The notes under the pieces were generated by a model. It saw only the letters and a program-made list of their open reading frames with translations. It ran no database searches and was not told where the DNA came from. Positions 56,771 to 64,000 of a DNA stretch of 64,000 bases are shown one piece after another. The stretch is from positions 45,360-109,359 of the forward strand of contig JAFLVN010000003.1 in assembly GCA_022508285.1 (NCBI GenBank). The letters run 5' to 3'. Source of the stretch: Clostridiales bacterium. Its GTDB lineage: Bacteria > Bacillota > Clostridia > Christensenellales > Borkfalkiaceae. Position 1 is the stretch's first letter, and each line of letters starts with the position of its first letter. The position numbers and the translations under genes were made by a program.

Positions 56771-58414
56771 ATGCAACTTCCCGAAGCTACAAATTTTATT
56801 GAACAATTTATCAACGAAGAACTTGCGGCCGGCAAATTCGAGTCTGTCGGCAACAAAATTTTAGTGCGCTTTCCTCCCGAGCCCAACGGCTATCTGCACA
56901 TAGGTCACGTTAAAGCTATGTGCATAAACTTCGGCGTAAAAGCTCGCTACGGCGGCAAACTCAACCTCCGCATGGACGACACCAACCCCGCCAAAGAGGA
57001 CTACGAGTACGTCAACTCCATAGTCGAAGCCGTAAAGTGGCTTGGCTTCGAGTACGACAAGCTTGTGTTCGCCTCCGACTACTATGAACAGCTTTACGAG
57101 ATTGCCGAAAAATACATTATGGACGGCAACGCCTACGTATGCGACTTGTCCGCTGACGAGATTACCGCAACCCGAGGCACACTCACCGAACCGGGCACGC
57201 CTTCGCCCTATCGCAACAGGAGCGTAGAGGAGAACTTAAAGCTTTTCCGTGAGATGCGTGCAGGCAAATATCCCGACGGCTCACGAGTGTTGAGGGCAAA
57301 AATAGATATGTCCTCGCCCAACCTCAACATGCGCGACCCCGTAATATACAGAATAGCGCACGTCGAGCACTACCGCACGGGCAACAAGTGGTGCATATAT
57401 CCTATGTACGATTTTGCGCACCCGCTTTCGGATGCGATAGAGGGAATAACGCACTCGCTGTGTTCGCTTGAATTTGAAAATCACCGCCCTTTATACGACT
57501 GGGTAATCGAAAAGGCAGGCTTCCCTGCACCCGTGCCCAGACAGATAGAGTTTGCAAGGTTGAATATAACCAACACTTTAATGTCTAAGCGCTATTTAAA
57601 AAAGCTTGTGGACGAGGGCTTTGTACGTGGCTGGGACGACCCCCGTATGCCTACTATTATGGGACTTAAAAACCGCGGAGTTCCGCCCGAGGCGTTAAAA
57701 AAATTCTGCGCCGACGTGGGCGTAGCTAAGGCATATTCTGTGGTCAATTCCGCTCAGCTCGACAGCTGTATACGCGATAACCTCAACGAAAACGCCGACC
57801 GTGCAATGGCGGTTTTGAACCCCATTAAACTCACCATAACCAACTATCACGGCGAGGAAGAGGTGGAGTTTGAAAAAAATCCCGTAAAGGAAAGCGGTAC
57901 TCGCAAAATCAAGTTCACGGGCAGCGTATATATCGACGGCGACGACTTCTCGTTAAATCCCCCGCCCAAGTACAAGAGATTGCAAAAGGGCGGCACCGTC
58001 CGCTTGAAAGCGGCGTATATAGTGCGCTGTGACGACGTAAAATTAAACGACAAGGGCGAAGTAGAGGAGCTGCTCTGCACCTACTTCCCCGAAAGCCGCA
58101 GCGGCAGCACCGAGCCCTGCGATATAAAGGCAAAGGGCGTTATTCAGTGGGTTGACGCAAAGTACGGTGAGGACTGCGAATTCAGACAGTACGAGCCCCT
58201 TTTAAAGGATGAGGAATACCCCGACCAGGACTACGGCGAGCGTTTGAATTTGAACAGCGAAAAAATTCTGTACGGCAAAGCCGAACCATTCCTTGCAGAA
58301 AGCGGAGACGGTACGGCATTCCAGCTCATGCGCACCGGCTATTATAAGAGAGCGGGCGAGGGTAAGCTCATTCTCTCCGAAATAGTGTCGCTTAAAGATA
58401 ATTTCAATAAGTAA
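56771..58414 (+). CDS. glnS: Glutaminyl-tRNA synthetase
   Basis: RFPPEPNGYLHIGHVKAMCINFG, MDDTNPAKE, MSKRYLKKLV, GWDDPRMPTIMGLKNRGVPPEAL. Confidence 0.95.
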   Translation: MQLPEATNFIEQFINEELAAGKFESVGNKILVRFPPEPNGYLHIGHVKAMCINFGVKARYGGKLNLRMDDTNPAKEDYEYVNSIVEAVKWLGFEYDKLVFASDYYEQLYEIAEKYIMDGNAYVCDLSADEITATRGTLTEPGTPSPYRNRSVEENLKLFREMRAGKYPDGSRVLRAKIDMSSPNLNMRDPVIYRIAHVEHYRTGNKWCIYPMYDFAHPLSDAIEGITHSLCSLEFENHRPLYDWVIEKAGFPAPVPRQIEFARLNITNTLMSKRYLKKLVDEGFVRGWDDPRMPTIMGLKNRGVPPEALKKFCADVGVAKAYSVVNSAQLDSCIRDNLNENADRAMAVLNPIKLTITNYHGEEEVEFEKNPVKESGTRKIKFTGSVYIDGDDFSLNPPPKYKRLQKGGTVRLKAAYIVRCDDVKLNDKGEVEELLCTYFPESRSGSTEPCDIKAKGVIQWVDAKYGEDCEFRQYEPLLKDEEYPDQDYGERLNLNSEKILYGKAEPFLAESGDGTAFQLMRTGYYKRAGEGKLILSEIVSLKDNFNK

Positions 58415-58424
58415 AACGTATTAA

Positions 58425-58450
58425 CGGCGCACGGCAATTTGCCGTGCGCC
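58425..58450 (+). terminator. glnS terminator
   Basis: CGGCGCACGGCAAtttGCCGTGCGCCG palindrome. Confidence 0.6.
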
Positions 58451-58488
58451 GCATAATAAATATAGATTAATTTTAATTGAGGCTATAA

Positions 58489-60045
58489 ATGAAAAACTTA
58501 GATAAAATGCACTTTAAAAGTATGAAAGATATGGCAAAGCTTATTGGCAAACATTGGCATACGGTTGTCGGAGATTTGTATTATAAAGGATGCGGTACAG
58601 CCTTAAACTACAAAAAAGCCGCCAAGTGTTACAAAAAAGCCGCAGATAGCGGCGACGTCCCGGGTATGGAGAAGCTTGCCGATTGTTATGCAATGGGAAT
58701 AGGCGTAAAGTGTGACCAGAAAATGGCGGAATACTGGCGCAATTGTGCCGTACATGCAACGCAAGCGCAAGAGGCTACGCAGACTTCGGCTGTTAATATG
58801 CCCGAAATTCCCGACGACCCGCAGGCGCAGTATGAGCTCGGCATAAAATATTATAGCGGCGACGGCGTTGAAAAAAATTATACAATAGCATTTGAATTAT
58901 TTAAAAAATCCGCCGAGTCGGGTCATCCCGGCGGGCAGAGCGGTTTGGGGCGCTGTTATGCCGAGGGTAGCGGAGTACAAAAGGACTACACAAAAGCTAT
59001 TTCATATTACACCAAATCCGCCGAACAAAATTACGATGCAGCATTAAACGGACTCGGTCTATGCTATTATAAGGGGCAAGGAGTAGAAAAAAATTACGTA
59101 AAAGCCTTTGAATATTTCAGCAGGGCGGTACATACAGGTAAGGCTATAGCGCAGAACAACCTCGGCAACTGCTATTATCACGGACACGGCGTCGAAAAGG
59201 ATGGCGCAAAAGCTTTTGAACTGTTCACTAAGTCGGCGGAGCAGAATTACGCCGGTGGTTTTAACGGTCTCGGTAATTGTTATAATAGCGGTTTCGGTGT
59301 GGAAAAAGATTACGCAAAAGCGCTTGAATACTACCGTAAGGCTGCGGAGCAGAACTATGCGGCGGCGCAATATAATATAGGTAGATTTTATTTCTTCGGT
59401 TTAGGTGTTGAAAGAGACTATGTAAAAGCCGTGGAATATTATAATAAGTCGGCAGAACAGAATTACGTGTTGGCGCAATACTATCTCGGTTTATGTTATG
59501 CCGACGGCAAGGGTGTAGAAAGAGATTTAAAAGAGGCGGCATATTGGTTCCAAAGAGCCGCCGAGCAAGACAATACTAATGCTCAATTCAATTTAGGCAT
59601 TTGCTATGATAAAGGTCTTGGTGTGCAAAAAGATACAGTCAAGGCAGTTTACTGGTACACACAGGCGGCGGAACGCGGCAATACCGATGCGCAGACCAAT
59701 CTCGGCGTATATTATGCCGAAGGAACGGGCGTAAAAAAGAACTATGAAAAGTCTGTATACTGGTACGGCAAAGCGGCTGAGGCAGGTAATGCCGTAGCAC
59801 AGCATAACCTCGGCAATCGCTATTTTGCAGGCGAGGGCGTAGCACAGAACTATGAACAGGCTGTATATTGGTTCAAAAAATCGGCAGAGCAGGGTTACGT
59901 AAAAGCGCAGTACAATCTTGCGCTTTGCTACGAAAACGGAAAAGGCGTACAAAATAACATATCGGAAGCTATGAGTTGGTACGCAAAGGCGTCGGCACAG
60001 GGTCACGAAAAGGCAACGGAAGCCCTTAAAAGATTAGTAAAATAA
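58489..60045 (+). CDS. Sel1-like repeat (SLR/TPR) protein
   Basis: About a dozen 36-aa units A.Y.LG.CYY.G.GVEKDY.KA.EYY.KAAEQ. Confidence 0.92.
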   Translation: MKNLDKMHFKSMKDMAKLIGKHWHTVVGDLYYKGCGTALNYKKAAKCYKKAADSGDVPGMEKLADCYAMGIGVKCDQKMAEYWRNCAVHATQAQEATQTSAVNMPEIPDDPQAQYELGIKYYSGDGVEKNYTIAFELFKKSAESGHPGGQSGLGRCYAEGSGVQKDYTKAISYYTKSAEQNYDAALNGLGLCYYKGQGVEKNYVKAFEYFSRAVHTGKAIAQNNLGNCYYHGHGVEKDGAKAFELFTKSAEQNYAGGFNGLGNCYNSGFGVEKDYAKALEYYRKAAEQNYAAAQYNIGRFYFFGLGVERDYVKAVEYYNKSAEQNYVLAQYYLGLCYADGKGVERDLKEAAYWFQRAAEQDNTNAQFNLGICYDKGLGVQKDTVKAVYWYTQAAERGNTDAQTNLGVYYAEGTGVKKNYEKSVYWYGKAAEAGNAVAQHNLGNRYFAGEGVAQNYEQAVYWFKKSAEQGYVKAQYNLALCYENGKGVQNNISEAMSWYAKASAQGHEKATEALKRLVK

Positions 60046-60059
60046 AAATTTATAAATTA

Positions 60060-60089
60060 AGCGGGGGAGCGTTTAAACACTCCCCCGCT
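60060..60089. terminator. Bidirectional terminator
   Basis: AGCGGGGGAG-cgtttaaaca-CTCCCCCGCT. Confidence 0.65.
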
Positions 60090-60096
60090 TATACAA

Positions 60097-60252
60097 TTAT
60101 ATCTTTTCCGAGTAGCTCTGGCAGCAGGTGCAGGCGTCCTCGTTGCAGGTGCAGCCTACCTTGATTTTAGGCAGCGTGCAGTTGCAGCTCTGATAGTTGT
60201 GCCTGCACGTGGAAACGTCGCAAGCGATGTCGATATTTACGTTGTCGTGCAT
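60097..60252 (-). CDS. Small Cys-rich protein, DUF1540-like
   Basis: CDVSTCRHNYQSCNCTLPKIKVGCTCNEDACTCC; start at 60252 with ggaggta RBS. Confidence 0.75.
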   Translation of the reverse strand: MHDNVNIDIACDVSTCRHNYQSCNCTLPKIKVGCTCNEDACTCCQSYSEKI

Positions 60253-60305
60253 AATAATACCTCCATTCATAGTTTGTGTGGTATACCGCAAATTATACAA
60301 AGCCC

Positions 60306-60334
60306 TTGACAAAAGTCGGCTTAGAGCTTAAAAT
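60306..60334 (+). promoter_or_regulatory. rplI promoter
   Basis: TTGACA - 17 bp - TAAAAT. Confidence 0.65.
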
Positions 60335-60353
60335 ATTCTAAAAGGAGAAAGTT

Positions 60354-60797
60354 ATGAAAGTTATATTATTGCAGGATGTTAAAGGACAGGGCAAAAAGGG
60401 CGAAGTAGTAGACGTGAACGAGGGCTATGCCCGCAACTTTTTAATAAAAAAGGGGCTTGCCGAAATTGCGACAGCCGCAAAACTCAACGATATTTCAATG
60501 AAAAAATCCGCCGCCGACTTCCACAAGGCAGAGGAGATTAAAGCCACAAAAGAGCTTGCCAAAACGCTGAACGGTCAGAAGTTCAACGTAAAAATAAAGG
60601 CAGGGCAGAACGGAAAGGTGTTCGGCTCTGTAACTTCGCCAAATATATCCGACGCTCTCGCTGAGGCGGGCTACACCGTAGACAAAAAGAAGATATTAGT
60701 GCAAAATCCCATTAAAAATCTCGGCACGTACGAAATCGAGTTGAAGTTAATGGAAGGCATAGGTTGTAAGATAAATATAGAAGTTGTAGCAGAATAA
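60354..60797 (+). CDS. rplI: Ribosomal protein bL9
   Basis: [52 protein letters not shown]. Confidence 0.97.
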   Translation: MKVILLQDVKGQGKKGEVVDVNEGYARNFLIKKGLAEIATAAKLNDISMKKSAADFHKAEEIKATKELAKTLNGQKFNVKIKAGQNGKVFGSVTSPNISDALAEAGYTVDKKKILVQNPIKNLGTYEIELKLMEGIGCKINIEVVAE

Positions 60798-60840
60798 GCT
60801 CACGCCAATTGCGTATAATAAGTATAATTTGTAAAAATTG

Positions 60841-60866
60841 CCGCCGAGGTTTTAACCTCGGCGGCT
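60841..60866 (+). terminator. rplI terminator
   Basis: GCCGCCGAGGTT/AACCTCGGCGGC then ccgttttt. Confidence 0.7.
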
Positions 60867-60944
60867 CCGTTTTTCTTTAAGTTTGATTGGTGCAAACACA
60901 AGTCAAGCAGTTAAGTAATCAAGATACCCGAGAGTAGAGGCACT

Positions 60945-62846
60945 CTACCGCCCACGGCTACCGCCACCGCCGAAGCCTCCGCCGGAGTGTCCGCCGAAGC
61001 CTCCGCCACCGCCGCTGCGTCCCGAGGACGAGGGGCGTGAAATCATACGGGTGGATAAGCTGCGTGAGGAATGTCTTATCAGGCTGTTCAGTATAATAAA
61101 GTCGAACACGTCAAACGATGAAGAGGTAGCCCATGCGGGAGGCGGAACGGTAATTCCCTTAAACTTATCCTCCCAAATGTCGGAAACGTTTAAAACCTGC
61201 GCATAGGGCAGCACGTGATAGTAGTACTGCGGGTCGCTCTCCAAGAGCGCTTCGAGTCTATCCTTTTCGGCAGCCGTAATAAAGTTTCTGAAGCCTACGA
61301 TATGGTTCAATTTTTCATTGTATTCCTGCGTTCGGCTTATAAGCAGAACTGAGACTGCCGATGTTGCAAAGCTCAACGCACACAGCAGTACTTTGGGTAT
61401 AATGGGCAGTAAGGAGGAGGGAATTATAAGTACGAATATTCCCGCACACGCCAATATCCCGAGTGTCAGCAGAAAAATATACAGTGCATTCTTTTTGCTC
61501 TTGTGCTTTAAGCGGTTATATTTTACCGTCTCGCTGAATGCGTACAAAACAAGTGCCGGTATAATTGCTATGAACCCTAATATATAAGTCAAACGTGAAG
61601 ATACCGTCGTAAATCCGAGAAGTAATGGTGCAACTCCGACAAGCAGTCCGCCGAGCACCGCAAACAGAATGGATACTCCCATACTCACGCTACTGTGAAG
61701 CCCCTTAGCCGAGCTGTTTACTTCTGCTTTTGCCATTTCAAAGGTGCGATAGAATACGTTGGTCAATTCACTCGTTTTAATCATGTCACCCTTTTTGAAA
61801 AGTCCGTTAAACACAATCTTCTCGTACTTTGTAGCTGTTTCGGGCAGATTTTTTATTCGGATTAAAGTCGGATTATCCTTGTTGTCAAGGTTAATCTTTA
61901 AGTAGCCCTTGTCAGCCCAGTAGAATATGAGTGCGGTAACGTCCTCCGAGTTCACCTTGTTGTCAATCAACTTTCCCATCATCAGCGGATCCATGCCTTC
62001 GGGGGCTTCAAAATTGACTATCGGCGTAAGAGTTATTTTATTGAACACAAACAGTTTGAGAACAATCAATATTACTAAAACAGCCGCCGCGGCAATCACA
62101 AACCAGTAGGGGGTAAAGTCGAAGTATGCGTGAATACTGCCGCTTTCAAAAGCTATGTCAAACGTTATTCCCTCGAACTTGTTCAGATTTGTTGCCGAAG
62201 TCGTTAAAACCGTTCTGCCGTTTTCCAAGGTATCTGCAACGAAATTTGTATCCCATTCTTTCGTGTTACCTTCCCAGCGTTTAGCCGAAACATACCCTTT
62301 GGGCAATATTAACTTTACCGTAGCGCTTTTAATTTCGCAGTCGTTGCCGAATCCGATAGGGTTAAGGGACAACACGTTTTTGTTGACGTAGGAATTACTG
62401 ATAAAGTAATCGTAAGTAATGCAATACGTTTCGTTCTTACCTGTTTTTATTGCATAACTGCCTATGTCTATCGTTATGAACGAGTTATCCTCGATTTTTA
62501 CATCGTAAGGAACGTCTGTCCCGCCCGATAAAAGCTCGACTCCCGTAACTTTAATATTTTTTACCTGCGCACCGCCGTTGACGGGTATATCCCGCAAGAG
62601 CCCCGTGCTTTTTCTGCCCATATAGTGGACGTTTATTATTTCTTTGACGGCAATGGAACAGTCGTTTGAAATATCGTACTCCACGTCATAACTTTCAAAC
62701 TCGTACAGATAGTCTATGTCGGTGGAGGTTGACGACGGTACGGCAGCCATGCTACAAGCCGAAAAAATCATTGCTCCGCCCAAAATGAATATAACGGAAA
62801 ATAGCGCCGCAATACAGTGTAAGGGCTTGATTTTAACTTTTTTCAT
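60945..62846 (-). CDS. DUF2207 membrane protein with Gly-rich C-terminus
   Basis: YLYEFESYDVEYDISNDCSIAVKEIINVHYMG; SGRSGGGGGFGGHSGGGFGGGGSRGR; adjacent to lemA. Confidence 0.85.
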   Translation of the reverse strand: MKKVKIKPLHCIAALFSVIFILGGAMIFSACSMAAVPSSTSTDIDYLYEFESYDVEYDISNDCSIAVKEIINVHYMGRKSTGLLRDIPVNGGAQVKNIKVTGVELLSGGTDVPYDVKIEDNSFITIDIGSYAIKTGKNETYCITYDYFISNSYVNKNVLSLNPIGFGNDCEIKSATVKLILPKGYVSAKRWEGNTKEWDTNFVADTLENGRTVLTTSATNLNKFEGITFDIAFESGSIHAYFDFTPYWFVIAAAAVLVILIVLKLFVFNKITLTPIVNFEAPEGMDPLMMGKLIDNKVNSEDVTALIFYWADKGYLKINLDNKDNPTLIRIKNLPETATKYEKIVFNGLFKKGDMIKTSELTNVFYRTFEMAKAEVNSSAKGLHSSVSMGVSILFAVLGGLLVGVAPLLLGFTTVSSRLTYILGFIAIIPALVLYAFSETVKYNRLKHKSKKNALYIFLLTLGILACAGIFVLIIPSSLLPIIPKVLLCALSFATSAVSVLLISRTQEYNEKLNHIVGFRNFITAAEKDRLEALLESDPQYYYHVLPYAQVLNVSDIWEDKFKGITVPPPAWATSSSFDVFDFIILNSLIRHSSRSLSTRMISRPSSSGRSGGGGGFGGHSGGGFGGGGSRGR

Positions 62847-62895
62847 ATTGATATTTCTCCGCAGTCTTGCCTTAATCGGCATTCAGCTTAAATGT

Positions 62896-63492
62896 TTAAA
62901 ACGAAACCTTAACGTTCTGTCTTTCGACGGCGTCTTCAACCTCAAAGTAGGGCTGTTTTTCAAGCTTCATCATCTTTGCGACTATGCTCGAAGGAATTGT
63001 TTCCCTCTTGGTGTTGAACGCCTTAACGATTCCGTTATAGTATTTGCGGGCGTTGGCAATTTCACCCTCGAGTCCGCGCAAGTCGTTCTGAAGGCTCATA
63101 AAATTCTGATTAGCCTTCAGCTCGGGATATCTCTCCATTACCATATTAAAAGAACGGAGAGCCTGCGTAAGCTGGGCGTTTGCCTGCAATTTTTCTGCGG
63201 TGGTGTTAGCCGCCTGAGCATTTGCGCGCGCCTCGGTAACTCCGCGCAGAACGTCGCTCTCGTGTTTTGCGTAGCCTTTTACAGTTTCAACGAGATTAGG
63301 AATTAAGTCATATCTCTTTTTAAGATATACGTCCATAGTCGAAAAGGCTTCCTCAACCGACGAGCGCAACGAAACAAATTTGTTGTGGGTGGAAATGTAC
63401 CAAGCAACCAGAATTATGAGAAGCAGGACCAATACGACTGCGACTACAATTCCGACAATTGCGCCTGTTCCCAATGCAGCAAGTAAATTCAT
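62896..63492 (-). CDS. lemA: LemA family protein
   Basis: YISTHNKFVSLRSSVEEAFSTMDVYLKKRYDLIPNLVETVKGYAKHE. Confidence 0.93.
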   Translation of the reverse strand: MNLLAALGTGAIVGIVVAVVLVLLLIILVAWYISTHNKFVSLRSSVEEAFSTMDVYLKKRYDLIPNLVETVKGYAKHESDVLRGVTEARANAQAANTTAEKLQANAQLTQALRSFNMVMERYPELKANQNFMSLQNDLRGLEGEIANARKYYNGIVKAFNTKRETIPSSIVAKMMKLEKQPYFEVEDAVERQNVKVSF

Positions 63493-63505
63493 AAGTAAAC
63501 TCCTT

Positions 63506-64000
63506 TTAATTAAATTTTTTTATTTCCGTCAGAGCGTTCTTTAAAAACGTCTCTGCAGTAGAATTTTTCTTTATAGCGCCAAGCGCTTCGGAGAGGGGGA
63601 ACCATTTAATTTCCTCAAGCTCTTTCTTGTTAATCTGCGCCTCGCCGTCTTCGGCAATCATCAAAAAGTTCAGCATAAGCACATTGCTCGGCTCGTGATA
63701 GCGGGAAGACATGTATTTAGCCTTAACCGTATTTAAATTAGTCTCTTCTTTAAATTCGCGTGCCACGGCTTTTTCGGCTGTTTCACCCTTTTTTATGTAT
63801 CCCGCAAACAGAATGTAATCCTCCTGCCCGATATGCTTCGCAAGAAGAATTTTATCTCTGGTACGGTTTGTTACAACCATACTCACAGCGGTGGCGTATT
63901 GCGGAAAGCGGAACTCTCCGCAGTTCTTGCAATAGGGAATTAGCCCTTCGCCGTCGGCAAACATTAAGGTGAGCGGCTGCCCGCACTCAACGCAAAACAT
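63506..64000 (-). CDS. NUDIX hydrolase with N-terminal zinc ribbon; reaches window edge
   Basis: CVECGQPL...CKNCGEFRFPQ; Nudix box GYIKKGETAEKAVAREFKEETNL. Confidence 0.88.
   Translation of the reverse strand: MFCVECGQPLTLMFADGEGLIPYCKNCGEFRFPQYATAVSMVVTNRTRDKILLAKHIGQEDYILFAGYIKKGETAEKAVAREFKEETNLNTVKAKYMSSRYHEPSNVLMLNFLMIAEDGEAQINKKELEEIKWFPLSEALGAIKKNSTAETFLKNALTEIKKFN

Noticed and set aside
59059-60006. Antisense ORFs across the Sel1-repeat gene
   Set aside because: Periodic codon pattern of the repeats leaves antisense frames open; no independent support.

Overview
The window is 64 kb of a low-to-moderate GC Firmicute-like chromosome. SpoIIID, the many lipoproteins and a GatCAB-independent glnS suggest a sporulating or ex-sporulating Clostridia-type gut lineage; that placement is inference. 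Housekeeping content includes galE, tRNA-Ser(GCT), tkt, proS, metK with a SAM-riboswitch-like leader, glyS, fhs, glnS, rplI, an ABC-F ATPase, a PflA-like radical SAM protein, a Sel1-repeat protein, and LemA/DUF2207. The accessory part, about 1.6-34.4 kb, is a dense cell-surface island. It carries a 1734-aa GLUG/FxGTW-repeat lipoprotein, a 2529-aa subtilase with BspA-type leucine-rich repeats, and a complete Opp-type peptide ABC transporter whose SBP and OppD have large inserts. It also carries two small membrane proteins, a NapH-like polyferredoxin fused to a degenerate plus an active thioredoxin (TlpA) domain, and further lipoproteins. Five TlpA-family proteins occur in the window. The best candidate for an undescribed system is this surface proteolysis / peptide-uptake / extracellular thiol-redox locus, centred on the polyferredoxin-TlpA fusion. 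Other notable signals are a 282-bp MITE-like element with 21-bp perfect terminal inverted repeats next to a TlpA lipoprotein gene, a ~97-nt structured intergenic element in two diverged copies, an HTH-TM-LRR regulator flanked by inverted copies of one terminator, a double operator between XRE regulators and a small divergent ORF, and a split acyl-CoA dehydratase activase. All calls come from reading sequence and motifs; no database search was run.
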